Of a stretch of 64,000 bases of DNA, positions 1-11,999 are shown in pieces. The position numbers were made by a program, and so were the translations under genes. A model generated the notes under the pieces. It ran no database searches, was not told where the DNA came from, and saw only the letters and a list, made by a program, of their open reading frames with translations. This DNA is from Siphonodentalium dalli. Taxonomy: Eukaryota; Mollusca; Scaphopoda; Gadilida; Siphonodentaliidae. The stretch's first letter is position 1, and every line of letters begins with the position of its first letter. The stretch lies in assembly GCA_032622095.1 (NCBI GenBank), contig CP136061.1:215046373-215110372 (forward strand). The letters run 5' to 3'.

Positions 1-1202
1 TCATTTTCAATGAGTGTACTTTCCGACACATTCTTAATTTCTCCAAAAAAATGTCTCCACCGCAAGATAGAAAGCATACAAATATGCCAACTTGACTCAA
101 GTAATAATATGCAATATCATATACTACTAAATACACTGTATAGGGCATAGTGGGACATATTGACACATGACTCAGCAAGGGGTGACATATGATCTACCTT
201 ATCAAATTTGATGGTATGAGGGTGTTTGAACCAACGACTGTTCAGTTCTTCAATTTCCTATCTTATCAGTCCATATGGCACGTTTGAACACTGGTCTTTC
301 GGATCCAAAGTAATGCATGCGCTGAGCAGACCTATGTATCTTGGCACGGTGATAGCACTGGTTAGGGGAAAGGATACCCATATACTACGGTTTTCTTCAA
401 TTAATTTTTACCAGAGTTACGGCGCTTGTTTGACTTGGAAATTTGTGAATTTTGTGTCCGCAAAAACATTTCAGCTTCTAACTAGGATGTTAATAAATTT
501 CATTGTCCTTTGGCATGGTGATAGCACAGGTTTGGGGAAAGGATACCCACATACTACGGGTTTCATCCATTCATTTTTACCAGAGTTACACCCTTGTTTA
601 ACTTGGAAATTTGTGACTTTTTTGTCCTAGAAAACATTACGGTTTGTAACTCGGTCAAGGATCTTCGGATTCAGCTTTGGATTCATGTTTACCAGAGTTA
701 CGGCCCTTGTTTGACTTGAAATTTTTGTATTTTGTCTCTGTACGAACATTTCAGCTTGTAATTCAGGCATGGATCATCAGATACAGATGTGCTTTGGTCT
801 GGTGATAGCCCAGCATTCGGTAAAGGATACCCACATACTAAGGGTTTCGTCCATTCCTTTTTACCAGAGTTATATCCCTTGTTTGTCTTGGGGAATTTCA
901 GAAATTTGTATCCATATGCAAATTTCAGCTTGTAACTTGGGCATGGATCATCGGATTTGGTTGTGCTTTAATACAAGTTTAAGGGGAAAGAATACCCACT
1001 TCTTGGTTTTAGAATATTAATAAAAATTCTCCATCCATACAAATATTCAGTATCACTTTCTAAACTGAGCATCGGGGGGCATATGTCACGCTTGGCATTG
1101 CACTTGTTAGGCATAAAAATATACCTCTTCAAATTAACATGACTGTTTGTATAGTAAATTTGTAATTGTTCAACAACCAGTTCTTGTGTTCACTGTTTTC
1201 AG
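1..1202. repeat. IMP4 intron with divergent 'accagagttacgg' repeats
   Basis: This stretch precedes the first visible IMP4 exon and is read as intron. From about 235 to 1010 it holds four or five diverged copies of a unit with 'tttttaccagagtta', 'cttgtttgacttggaaattt' and 'aaaggatacccacatact'. The spacing of 'accagagtta' (about 410, 576, 689, 862) is irregular, so this is an old degraded array. The frames across it are repeat-derived and resemble no protein I know. Confidence 0.6.
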
Positions 1203-1297
1203 GTAAAAAATGTGCTGAAATATTTGTTTCCTGTCCCAAAGGAAGAGTGTCGGCGAGTGATTACATTCTCGAATGAAGAGGATCATGTCTCATTTAG
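1203..1297 (+). CDS. IMP4: IMP4 exon (antepenultimate seen)
   Basis: The exon starts after 'actgttttcag' and ends before 'gtaaaa'. It begins in phase 0 and encodes VKNVLKYLFPVPKEECRRV and the following ITFSNEEDHVSF, leaving two bases of an Arg codon. This is the late Brix-domain strand region of IMP4. Confidence 0.93.
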
Positions 1298-3483
1298 GTA
1301 AAACATCTGCCTCTGACTCTTCAGTTTCAGGGATGACTCATAACATTAAAGATACGTTAATCGTTGGTGGTGGGTATTTGTTATTATACCAATCATTAAT
1401 ATCAATTAAATTGCAAGTTATTGCCATGTTAGTACTCTGGGGTATGTAAACAAATGCCCTGTTATGTAAAGAGACAGTATGTAGAGAGTAAGCAAAACAC
1501 TCAACACTGGGGGAACCCACAAATTGAACTTTGGTTAGAAATGCCACCATGTTGTTTACAACATGGCGGTATATATAGTACTCGCTAATCCTCGCTTCTC
1601 AAGATTTAGGTGATGAGTGGGTCACCGTGAATCACTCTCCTAAAAACTAATTACCATGGCATTTAGTGTTTTGCCTATTGCTTACTATTTACGTGCTGTA
1701 TATAAACAAACACTCAACTCACACAAAGTGTATTTTGTGGATAATATCGCATTTATACCATTACTATACTTTACTATTAGTATATTCTTGAGGAAATTTT
1801 AATAATTTGGTAACTTATATTTTAAAAATCTATGACAAAGGCCATCCGTTCCTTTAAAGGGACAAAACTCCTTTTGCAGCTGGTAAATGTGCAAAAATTA
1901 AAAGAAGTCGGCAAAAACATCACCACCAAGAAGAACATGGAGAAATAGAAAATCTTTGTTTTTAATATAGTAAATATTGATATATGTAGGTCTCCATCAT
2001 CGTTGATGGCATAGTAAGTTCAAATACATGTAGTTTAATCTAAATATGATTTTCAGATTATTTTTCACTGCTTTGACCTTTACAGTTAAGTTTTTATTAA
2101 ACTTTGGTACCTTAGTGGACTTATTGTAATTTGATCAGTAATTCCACTGTAACAGTAATGTTTACATAACAATGATTTTGGTATGCGAAATCTCATTATT
2201 GGAGAGTTATTAATAATAAAATTAGATCAAAGTCAATCAATTTTCACATGTACTTGTTGGTATGGTAATGTACCATGGGTGGGCCTGCTCGGTGATGTAA
2301 CTAGAGCATGTTTAACATCAAAATTCCATCTATACCTCCCCTGGGCTGGACCAAATATCCATCTCTGGGAAATTCCTTTATGATGAACCCCCCCCCCCCC
2401 CTTCCCAACACGGACACAAATCTTAAAATTTGGGGGCCCTTGATTTACAATGAATGTTGGTTAGAAAATAAAAATATCAGACCTATTTCTCAATCTGATA
2501 TTTCCAACAGCTTTTGTTTCAGACATGAAATTTTCAATCTCATCTTGCATTGGCATCGGATTTGGGGGACAACTCACCCCAACTTACATGGAGGCTACAA
2601 TCATATTATATTTTCAGGCATCACACATTCAAAAAGGATAAGAACCAGATTGATTTGACAGAGATCGGGCCTCGATTTGAGATGAAATGTGAGTAATAGT
2701 AACAGTAAAAACCCTTTCATGACAGGAGCTGCGGTGGTGCAGCATTAAAGATCCTGTGCCAATGCATTCTCTTATATATGTGAGTCTCCCATAGGGAGCC
2801 TCGCATATATAAGATAATGTACTGGTTTAAATGGTCAAGTTAAATATTGTTAGACCAATGTATTCTCTTATATATGTGAGGCTCCCTTTGGGGGATTCGC
2901 ATGTATAAGAGAATACATTGGCACAAGAAGCTCCAATCTTGGAATGCATAATTCTTAACTAGGGTCCTGTGAATTGGAATCTCAATTCAAATCTCATGGT
3001 GTTTCTACCTGATGACAACTACATGTGCAGAATCCATCTGATGCTACATTGTGATATCTAGCGATATAACTCTATTTCATAAATATTGCATGGCTTGTCG
3101 TTTACTATGCCAAAATGGTGGTCCAAGGGAAGGAATAGTCTTATTCCTCCATCGAGGACCACTATTTTGACATAGTAAACGACACGCCATGCAATATTTA
3201 TTATATTTTATCAAACGTTTTTCATGCTGTCCCAGATACCATGTCAAACAATTCATAATCAGATAATGTCCACTGAAAGTTATTTTTTAATTTCTCCCAA
3301 AAACAAACTTAAGATTTGTTTCAAAACTTTAGTATAGTGCGAACATGACTGATATAACTTTCTTTTTCAGTATACAAACTAGTACTGGGTACAGTTGAAA
3401 ATGAGGCTACGGCAGATGTTGAATGGGTCTACAAGCCATACATGAACACAACACGGAAAAGGAAATACCTCTCAAACGAATGA
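1203..3483 (+). CDS. IMP4: IMP4, U3 snoRNP protein, C-terminal part (3 exons)
   Basis: IMP4 is a Brix-domain protein of the nucleolar SSU processome. With IMP3 and MPP10 it helps U3 snoRNA pair with pre-18S rRNA. The coding sequence joins 1203-1297, 2618-2688 and 3371-3483, ending at the TGA at 3481-3483. All junctions are AG/GT and the phases match (2, then 1). The product is the C-terminal 92 residues, with hallmarks such as LKYLFPVPK, RVITFSNEEDHVSFR, LTEIGPRFEMK and NEATADVEW, ending in RKRKYLSNE. From memory, human IMP4 is about 290 residues, so roughly two thirds lies off the left edge. No stop or frameshift interrupts the exons, so this looks like a live gene. Identification rests on recognising the conserved tail. 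Confidence 0.94.
1854..2255. repeat. MITE family G, copy 1
   Basis: The left edge is TTAAAGGGAC at 1854. The copy contains 'aaaaacatcaccacca', 'catggagaaatag' and 'ggagagttattaataat', all shared with copies near 11730, 16370 and 55745. Order and orientation of the blocks differ between copies, so the full family structure is uncertain. It lies in an IMP4 intron. Confidence 0.6.
2388..2401 (+). repeat. poly-C tract
   Basis: An uninterrupted run of 14 C lies inside the IMP4 intron. Confidence 0.9.
2618..2688 (+). CDS. IMP4: IMP4 exon (penultimate)
   Basis: The exon starts after 'atattttcag' and ends before 'gtgagt'. Its first base completes an Arg codon, then it reads HHTFKKDKNQIDLTEIGPRF and EMK, leaving one base. 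The LTEIGPRFE block is the strongest IMP4 signature. Confidence 0.95.
2709..2945. repeat. MITE family B (twin hairpin), copy 1
   Basis: Two hairpins built from 'ccaatgcattctcttatata' and its complement (about 2758-2823 and 2853-2925) flank a short spacer with 'ggtcaagttaaatattgtta'. The left edge is 'aaccctttcatgacaggag'. Further copies lie near 12.15, 14.7, 22.6, 23.65, 25.24, 41.73 and 61.0 kb. Confidence 0.8.
3079..3201. repeat. imperfect palindrome (foldback element)
   Basis: The left arm 'ataaatattgcatggcttgt' is mirrored at the right end by 'acgccatgcaatatttat'. The arms are about 50 bp around an A+T-poor loop containing 'ggaaggaatagtcttattcc'. It sits in the last IMP4 intron, 170 bp before the final exon. 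Confidence 0.85.
3371..3483 (+). CDS. IMP4: IMP4 last coding exon
   Basis: The exon starts after 'tttctttttcag'. Its first two bases complete Leu. It encodes YKLVLGTVENEATADVEW, then VYKPYMNTTRKRKYLSNE and TGA at 3481-3483. The C-terminus matches the conserved basic tail of IMP4 proteins. Confidence 0.95.
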
Positions 3484-4470
3484 CAAGAGATTTCTGCTAT
3501 AAAATAGGAGAATATCCTGACCTATTGACATTCAGGGTCATGGCTCTGATAAGGCAGTGGCTGCCCTGTGTGCCCTGATATGGCAGCATGGCTATCCTGT
3601 GTGTCCTGATATGACAGCATGGCTATCCTGTGTGCACTGATACGACATCCCAGTCAATGTGGAATTGAGTCATGATTTGTTATAAATCTGTTCAAATTTC
3701 AATCTTGAAAATCTTGTAAAACTGGTTAACTGCCTTAGGAACGACAACGAAGCATTCCTTCTCTGTGTCGACCAGCTCTGGGTTTAATTTCAGTTGCCCT
3801 CAGTAATTAGTACATGAACATATGTCTTTTAAAAGTTAGTTGATAGATTCCATGTGATCTATTTCATAAAATATCTCCCAATAATGTGTCATTGACACAT
3901 TTTTTACTGAGATTTCAGTCACAATACATTTAATGATTAACACAGGTTTAAACATAGTTACTACTGACAGGAATGAATTGGAACTTTTAATCGGAGGAAA
4001 AACGAGTCTGTTCCATCTCACTTCCATGCATGTTTATATCAAAAATTTACCACAAGTATTTCATAAAGGTTAAAAAAATTCCCGACAGATTTAAAAGGTT
4101 GTATGCACGGGGTTTCATGGCCATGCACACCGGTCTGAGAAACAGAAATTTGACTTTGCGTGACCTTATCCAATTGGGTTTATTCAGCAGAATCACATGA
4201 GGACTTTTGAGTTTATTCCTTGAATATTTTCAGCTGTTGGTAGTATACGCAACTTTAAATTAAGTCACAAGTTTTGATAATACCAGTTGTGATATTTATC
4301 TAAGAAAATGCACTATTAATAGATTGGTGTTGGACCCATTTGGAATGACTGAAAGGGGACTCCAATGCAATTTAGATCTGAAAAATATTGCAAAGACAGT
4401 TACTGTTACCTTCTGACATTGTATTGTTAAATATTTTCATCAAATTATGACTATTTTATACGAATAAATG
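3484..4470 (+). other. IMP4 3' UTR / downstream region with possible polyA signal
   Basis: AT-rich non-coding sequence follows the IMP4 stop. From 3544 to 3650 a 31-32 bp unit based on 'ctgatatggcagcatggcta' repeats about three times. An AATAAA at 4463-4468 could be the polyadenylation signal. No CDS was seen. Confidence 0.5.
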
Positions 4471-4679
4471 ATCAAAAAACCTCTGGAATATTACTCTGTG
4501 TGATATATATTGTGATTTATTGGGATCCATTGGATGACTAAGGTAGTGTTCATACCTAAAAACTAGATGCAGGACTGTCCCACTGGAACTTAGGATGCCC
4601 CCTAGCTATCTCTACACACTCACCACTATCCCATATAGCAACTCACCCTTACCTCAATGTACCTTTCCCCCAAAGACAC

Positions 4680-5500
4680 ATATGAAGTTTGGTTACGATC
4701 GGATGACGGATGTGGCCTATAGGGTGTGCCGACAAATTTAGTCATGCAATGAGTGAAATCAAAGATGGCTGCCGGCAGCTGTTTTTCATTGAAAATCGTT
4801 CAAATTTAATAGCTCTCATCTACAGGTGATACTAAATGTAAATTTTCCAAACTTTTCTCCCAAAAATGAGGGCTGCAGATTGTACCAATGGATTCTAATG
4901 TGAAATCCAAGATGGCTGCTGTCGGTCATGATTTCCAACAAGTTTGGAGATGTAATATGGCTGCCGGCAGCCATGTTTTTGATAGAAATATGTTCAAATT
5001 GAGAGCTCTCATCTGAAGGTGATCCTAAACATTTAAAAAACATTTCTCAGATAAATGTGGGCTGTTGGGTGTGCTGATAGATTCAAATGTAAAATCCAAA
5101 ATGGTCATCCAACAAAACTCACAAATTAAAGTGTCAATGACACTGTAGCTCAACTTGGAAGGGGATGATGTCATACATTGCAATCAATGGAGCGATAAGG
5201 AATGTGGAAAGTTTAAGCAATAGCATAGGTCAACATGAAGAGCCATCTGAAGTTAGAGATTAATTGGATGAAAAATGCTGGCTGTAGGATGTGCTGAAGT
5301 ATTTAGTCATGGAAAGAATAAAATCCAAGATGGCTGCTGGCAGCCATGTTTTTCATCGAAAAATTGTTCTAATTCAACAGCTCCCATTTAGAAGTAATCC
5401 TGAACATGCTGCAAATTTTCAAAACATTTCTCCAACAAGGGCAATGCCCCGACTGTACGCTCAATATTTGGCAAAATCTAGAGAGAAAATGAAGTACATG
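4680..5500. repeat. diverged ~250-bp tandem repeats carrying AAGATGGCTGC motifs
   Basis: At least three related units share 'ccaagatggctgc', 'ggcagccatgtttttcat', 'agctctcatctgaaggtgat' and 'gggctgttgggtgtgctga'. Similarity is high enough to align by eye but each unit is substantially diverged. No coding signal. Confidence 0.7.
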
Positions 5501-5519
5501 TAATAGTGGGACATTTCTC

Positions 5520-6890
5520 TCAGTTTAACCTCAGGTCATAACTCTGGAAAAAAAGTTCAGACAAAACAAACCCCATATCATAACTCTGGCAAAGGGACAT
5601 AACTCTGGAAAAAAAGTGCGGACAAAACTTGCACTATGAATGACGGACGGACGGACGAAGGTCTCCTATATACCCCTGAAGTCCAACAAAGGGCCATAAA
5701 TCTGGAAAATAGTGCGGACAAAACCTCCATTGTGTGGAGATCCTTTCCACAATGCTGGTATACTGGAATACCAAATGACATCCAAATTGGCCTATCGATA
5801 CTTGAGCTGTGAAATGTTTGTTACGGACAGAGGTCTCCACTGTATACCGCCAAATCCTCCGGGGGGTCAGGGGCATAATAAATGTAGGCTGCATGATGTG
5901 CCAGTCGCTGCTGGAGGCCAGATTGTTTTAACAAATAGCAGAAAAATTTGATGCCTCCCTTCTAGAGGTCAACCCAAAGATCCATATGAAGTTTGGTGGC
6001 GATCAGATGAGGGATGTGGCATGTAGGGTATGCCAAAGAAAATAGTTGATGGACACTAACCCAGTTCCCCATGCATACCCCATGTGGCATACCACCTAGG
6101 GTGGGCATATCCTAAGTAGAAGTCACAGTATCATGACCATTTTCGATCACATCAACGGATCCTTTTTTCTTAAAGCTGCCCTTGTATTGAATATCTCCAC
6201 CCAGTTCCATTGAGATCCGATGGTTGGGTCATTCATGCGGATAGACAAAATATCAACATTTCTATATAAATAAAGAGAAATAACTCTATTAATGAAGAAC
6301 GCCAACAAAACGAATTAAAAATTACTTGGAATTCCTCATTATGGTGAATATTCAAACCAAATTTCATTGAGATCTGATAATCAGCACCTGAGATATTTGT
6401 ACAGGTGACAAAAAATTTACATTTCCAGAAAGAAAATAACTATAAAATGCAAACAACACCAATTGACGCTTCATTGAAAGCCAAATTTCATTAAGATCCT
6501 GTAACCCATGGCTGAGATACTCAGACGAATGGACAAAAAACATCAATATGTCCAGATAAATAAAGATGAATAACTCTAGAAAGGCATATGCAACCAACAC
6601 TCTTTGATACTTCGCTGAAAGCCCTTATAATGATGAATATCCATACCAAATTTCATTAAGATCCTTTAACCCATGGCTGAGATACAAATAAAAATCAGCA
6701 TTTCCTGGTAAACAAAATTGAATAACTCTAAAACTGAAAATCCAAACGAAACTATTGAACACTCTTCCGAATGTCCTCATTGTGATGAACATTCATACCA
6801 AATTTAATTGAGATCCACTAACCTGTGGTTGAGATATTTGGACAGACGTACCCATGTAATACAGTATACCCTCCATTTCTTTCAGTCATG
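5520..6890. repeat. diverged invertebrate repeat units ('cataactctgg' / 'accaaatttcattgagatc')
   Basis: About 5520-5730 carries 'cataactctggaaaaaaag' and a 'gacggacggacgaa' tract. From 6170 to 6880 five or six units of roughly 130-150 bp each contain 'taccaaatttcattaagatc', 'cccatggctgagatac' and 'aataactct'. Related sequence recurs near 9010-9330, 18930-19280, 20380-20440 and 63890-63960. This kind of repeat is common in mollusc and other invertebrate DNA; class unassigned. Confidence 0.65.
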
Positions 6891-6991
6891 GGGGTATAAA
6901 GATTAGCTCATAAGTAATATTTTATTAATCAACATCAACAAATTTTCAAATAATAAATCTGACATGCACAATAATAAATAAAACATTAGCC

Positions 6992-9458
6992 TTAACCCTT
7001 TCAGTGCCAAGTCCGATTTTTGTATCAACCCATATGAAACGATCGGCAGATGTTAACCCATCCCTTGGCGATAAAAATTTAATATAATCGGATAAATGAG
7101 AGTTTTGGTGTTGAATTATAGAGTATACTGTTATGTACTATTATAGACAAATGTACATAACACAAATTATTGGAATTTATGGGTCACTGGCATTTATATA
7201 AGAGAATGCACTGGTACAGGATCTGTAATGCTAAACCGCCACAGCCAGCAAGCCCATGGGTTAAATGTGTAGGTGTGACCTGGACATGGAATACTTGGGT
7301 TAAGAGAGTCCAATTTAAGGTTACAATAATAATGTGTCCTAGTATACAGATAAGCAACCTCACCACTGACCCATTAATATCAATTATATAGCAGAGCTGT
7401 CAAAATATCACAGGAATTGTTTATGTTGAACACTGACCTCTCTATTAAACCAATAACAATTATAATGATATCAGACCATCTGAAGATATAACTCTGCAGC
7501 ACAGATGTCCAAGTCTACTGTTAATATCATGTGATGTTTATTGTTGAATCTTTATTTTAAATTAGATGCCATAGCCTTCTTTATCAGATTATTTGCACAT
7601 TGGCATAAGAGACATCAGAAAATAATATAGCCTTATCAATAGCTAAGTAGTTCAAAGGCAATTGGTGAATTGGATTTAATGTTGCTCCAAACAGATTTAC
7701 TAGTACATAACACAAGATTTTGGACCGATTTAATAAAATTTGGTGTGGTGATTCGGGGTACCCTTGGCAGAGTTATAATGGTGTTAGTTTTTCCAATTTT
7801 TTTAACTTAAATTTTTTTTTTTTTTTTTTAATTATTTAAAAAAATTAAAGAGACACATTGGAAATCTTTTTATCAACTTTTGTCATAATCATCAATATCT
7901 AAATGAAATTGTAATACGACCCTGCCTAACTATGCTTAAAAGCCATGTCCTGATTGGCCAGTGGTCCGAGTTACCATGGCTATCTCGTTCCAGTTTTGTG
8001 GTACAATTCTACTTTTTCCAATTGTACCACGAAAAAAATCGGTTTATTCAGATCGCCGCACGCGACTTTTCCCGTCTTTTCTAACTCCGCGCAAACGGGG
8101 CATCAACGGAGTACACCCGCACCCGTAACCCTTTGAATTTTGCTACATCTTGACAATCTTGCGAATTTTCTAGCGATTTGTCGCTTGAAACCAGTTTGGT
8201 TGCCAATGAATATGGTCCAAATGATGTTATGGTATATTGATATATGTTACGACCAAAGAAAGTTACTTAATAAAATAAATCCATGGGGCCGGGCTGTGCA
8301 TTCGTCGATTCGAATCTCGATCATATTCGATATTTCGGAATCAAGTTGAAAATGAAAGCGTTTGTTCACCAGTACAGAAGGGGAATAAGATTAGTTTAGT
8401 AAACTAGATCATTTAGATCGCTTTGTGTAAGGAAATTGGTCCATAGTCGATGATCATATTCATGTTGTCGCAACAACGTTCAAAACAGAAATGACCGCAT
8501 CGTATTTCCTGTACAATTTAAATGAAACGCACGGGCGCCGCTGAAAACACATCGTTTTTTAGCCAATCACAACGATTATTTCTAGAAGAGGTGCCTCGAA
8601 AAGTCAACGGGGGAATTTCATAACAAGACAAGACATTACGAGAGTACTCCATGCAAAGAAATCGAGTACGCCCAATACGAATTACACCACGAAATGTTTT
8701 CTCACCTGAGACCGAAAAAGCGCAGTATTTCGTTGACTATTCAGTCGAATTGTGACCATAAACTTTCAGTCGTATTACAAATAAATAAATACACGGTGTA
8801 TGGTCAAGTTGTACCACAAAAAACTGATTGTAGGACTCCGCTACGCGTCGTCCTACAATCAGTTTTTTGTGGTACAACTTGACCATACACACCTCTACAC
8901 CGTGTATTTATTTCTTAAACAAATGACAATGTCAATGACATTTTTTTTATTATTATTATAAAAGTTAAAAAAAAAAAAATTTTAAATCGATTTTTAAATG
9001 TGTTTTTTTTTTTCCGAAAAAGGGTCATAACTCCTTTAAAATTAATCGGATCAAACCCATATTCGAACTCGATCTGTATTTTGGGCTGTGAAACTCACAT
9101 ACCAAATTTGGTTCCAATCAGATAAAACATGTTTGAGTTATGGCAGAATGCGTGAATTCTAAGTTAAAAAAGGGCCATAACTCTGTAACAAAATCTCGGA
9201 TCAAACCCAAATTCGAACTCGATCTGTATTTTGGGCTGAGAAACCCATATACAAAATTTGGTTTCGATCGGATAGAAAATGTTTGAGTTATCGCATTACT
9301 CGTAAAGTGTCTACGGACAGACAGACAGACGGACGAACGACGAGTGGTCAATCCGGGCAACGACACTATGTTTACCATACTATGGTATGGGTAAACATAA
9401 AAATGATCAAGGAAATATGGGTTGATACAAAAATCGAACTTGGCACTGAAATGGTTAA
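6992..9458. mobile_element. 2.5-kb TTAA-bounded element, family C long copy
   Basis: The left end is TTAA followed by 'ccctttcagtgccaagtccg' (6992 on). The right end carries the inverted counterpart with 'gggttgatacaaaaatcg' and closes with TTAA at 9455-9458. The TIRs are about 45 bp and match those of the 149-bp copy at 11100. The interior holds a partial family-B hairpin (about 7185-7225), poly-T tracts, the palindrome at 8779-8914 and repeat units at 9010-9330. No transposase ORF was recognised. TTAA target preference suggests a piggyBac-like origin, which is inference. The two ends could also belong to separate elements. Confidence 0.5.
8779..8914. repeat. ~135-bp long near-perfect palindrome
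   Basis: The left arm starts 'aaataaataaatacacggtg' and the right arm ends with its complement. The inner stem includes 'ttgtaccacaaaaaactgat' and its complement around the centre 'ccgctacgcgtcg'. A few bases near 8890 break the symmetry. Confidence 0.9.
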
Positions 9459-10783
9459 TTAGCTCCCATGAGCCATACAGTACTTGGAACAACAACAAAA
9501 ATGTGAACCCTGTTTTGATTTGCTATTTTGTTGCTGATACCATATATTTAATAAATTTGAATTGAAACACTGAAAAGATAGTAGTACATGTATGTGTGTC
9601 AGAAGAGATTATTAGCTTATTCCACAACAAGAATGCCAATTTTGACAAAACAATCAATTTTAAATAATATGCCTCAGCAATTAATCTTTGCAACTTGCAG
9701 AATTGGATTGATAATTCAGGTGGAAATCATGGCGAACTTGTGTTGTTGCACACGATTATCTCCAAACTCAAAACCTCTGTACAATATATTTTATTCACAT
9801 TGAGTATTGCCCTTTTGTGTTTAGTGTTTAGTTGTCCATGAACAAACTTATCCTTAGAGTGCCAGCTCTTGTCCTGATATAATTGTGTAATTATCAGTGT
9901 TCCCGCTGGCGGTAGCCATTTTAGCCATTGGCGAATATAAAATGTAAATGATGAAAAAAAATGACCAAATGGCAATAAAAATGGCTAAACAAATTTCCTC
10001 CCAAATGTGTCCATCTGGACATGTTGGCGATTATAAACACACCAGCAGTCATCCATCTAATTACATCACACGCAGCTGACATCTGTACAACAAAAGCATC
10101 GGGTACCTCGTATATGTTACATGACCCGATGTGCTTGGAGCAATTGGTAATAGATGTACATTGGTTTTGATTTCATGCAATGGCAGACGCTTTGTGTTGT
10201 AATAAACTCAACTTTTGAGTGGGGATCAGGGAATGATGCTTAATCACTTTAAGTGACGGAGGTTTTTTCTGTGATTCAAATTTCCAAAATGAATTTCTTT
10301 TATTTGCAGTTTGATCCGTATTAATTAATTCCAACTTTTTACGATCTTTCCAACTAGCCGCATTTAGAATTCTCCTAATTGTGTAGTCACCAGGGTATAC
10401 TTACTATTTTCCCCGCGAATTATAATTATATTCTGAAGAACATAGAAGTATTTCAGCTTATATTTATATGGGAATAAATTAGCTTTTAATTAATAAACTT
10501 AGGCTGTTGAGTAATAATATAAATATTGCACAGTGGCTGTTGGGTCCCAACAGTCACAGTGTTGTATGCAATGAAAGCCAGCTAATTACAACACTTTATT
10601 ACATTCCTATGTGTGATTTACCTGGATTTCTCCAGTGATTATGAATGATAATTTTACTTATGAATTATGTCATTTTCACTAGTGTGCTATGTATTCATAT
10701 CAAAATTTATGTGTAATGAGTATTATGGCGGTATTAGTCGGATTTCTGGTAAATCAAATGTTTATTGTGGAATATAATAAACA
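9459..10783. other. intergenic, no gene seen
   Basis: AT-rich sequence without coding signal. A short palindrome centred near 10546 ('ctgttgggtcccaacag') lies within it, and about 9905-9990 has several copies of 'tggctaa' and 'atggcaa'. Confidence 0.6.
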
Positions 10784-10936
10784 GAATAATCACTTCATCG
10801 AACTGGTGATGGGAGATAATTCATTTGAGGCAGGGACTATTTTTCAAAACACGAAATATGAGAGCTCTCGTGTTTGTACAACATTCCTGCCTCTCATGAA
10901 TTACTTCACTTCACCAGTTCAATTTAGTGATTACTC
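10784..10936. repeat. imperfect foldback repeat
   Basis: The left arm has 'gaactggtga', 'taattcat', 'gaggcagg' and 'aacacga'. The same blocks appear inverted on the right, around a centre 'gagagctctc'. The open frame across it is a by-product of the repeat. Confidence 0.75.
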
Positions 10937-11099
10937 TATGGATTCATTCATTCATTTCTTCAGTAAATGAGCCCAATTTGTCAATAATTTTTTAGCAAAA
11001 ACATTAAATACATGCAAGAGCATATAATAAAACAGGAATCTTAATAAATATGTTATATAAAATGGGAGTGCGTAACCCCTTTATCAATTTGTTAATTCT

Positions 11100-11248
11100 T
11101 TAACCCTTTCAGTGCCAAGTCCGATTTTTGTATCAACTCTTAGAGCTCTTTCCATCACTGTATCACATTATTATAATCAATAAATTTGAAAAATGATCAA
11201 GGAAATATGGGTTGATACAAAAATCGGACTTGGCACTGAAAGTATTAA
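11100..11248. mobile_element. MITE family C, 149-bp copy
   Basis: Bounded by TTAA at 11100-11103 and 11245-11248. The TIRs are 'ccctttcagtgccaagtccg' plus 'atttttgtatcaac' and their inverted counterpart. The interior is about 60 bp of AT-rich DNA. This is the cleanest copy of the family in the window. Confidence 0.85.
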
Positions 11249-11262
11249 AGGGACTCGAGGCA

Positions 11263-11727
11263 TTAAAGGTACCTAATCCGATAAGACGATCCCCATACCA
11301 TCAAGATACAACAACAACATTTCTTCAAGATACGCTTTAGTTATCAGAATCGATTTATTGCAACAAAATAATGCTAACCGCTGTCAACTGTGGTGTCAAA
11401 TTTTCCAAAACTTGTTATTTATCAACATTTTGTTCAACAAAATATGGCTGTATTATCACTAAAGTATCACAAAATATAACTGTATTACCACTTTGATTTT
11501 AGAGTTATCCATCTTAATCGGCAATTTAGTCCGAGACCCTCCATTTGAGCATGTGTTTCTGGGCCACATATTATTACACATCTCGAGAAATAACAAACTT
11601 CAAAAATCGATATCTGATCACTCTGAGCTTTGATGGGTGGGTTCCTCGACTTGAATCAAATATTTTTTATCCCCGAAACCAAAGAAATAGTAATTTAGGA
11701 TTGTCTGATTGGATTGAGTACCTTTAA
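11263..11727 (+). mobile_element. MITE family D, copy 1
   Basis: Bounded by TTAA at both ends, with TIRs close to 'aaaggtactcaatccgat' (here 'aaaggtacctaatccgat') and 'ggattgagtaccttt'. The interior includes 'acaacaacaacatttcttca', 'ctgggccacatattatt' and 'gggtgggttcctcgactt'. It appears inserted at the TTAA of a family-G copy, whose sequence resumes directly after 11724 ('ttaataactgtccaat'). Confidence 0.85.
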
Positions 11728-11957
11728 TAACTGTCCAATCATGAGATTTTGCATGTCAAAACTATTGATATGTAAACATTACTGTTACAGTGGAATTACC
11801 GATAAAGTCCAGTAAGATACCAAACTTTAATCAAACATTGAACACGAGAACAAAGTTTACCTATTTCTCCACGTTTTTCGTTGTGGTGATATTTTTACAG
11901 ACTTTTGATTATTTTTTTTTGCACATTTACCCACTGCAAGTGCCTTAGGTCCCTTTA
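11724..11957. repeat. MITE family G, copy 2 (partial)
   Basis: Shares 'catgagattttgcat', 'aacattactgttacagtgga' and 'gcaagtgccttaggtccctt' with the other family-G copies. The rest of the copy is presumably displaced or lost on the other side of the family-D insertion. Confidence 0.65.
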
Positions 11958-11999
11958 TTCCTTTCGTTACTAAATATTTATTAACATTTTGTTCCCTTA

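Noticed and set aside
226-1020. 134- and 83-codon frames at the left edge
   Set aside because: They lie in a degraded non-coding repeat with no conserved protein pattern.
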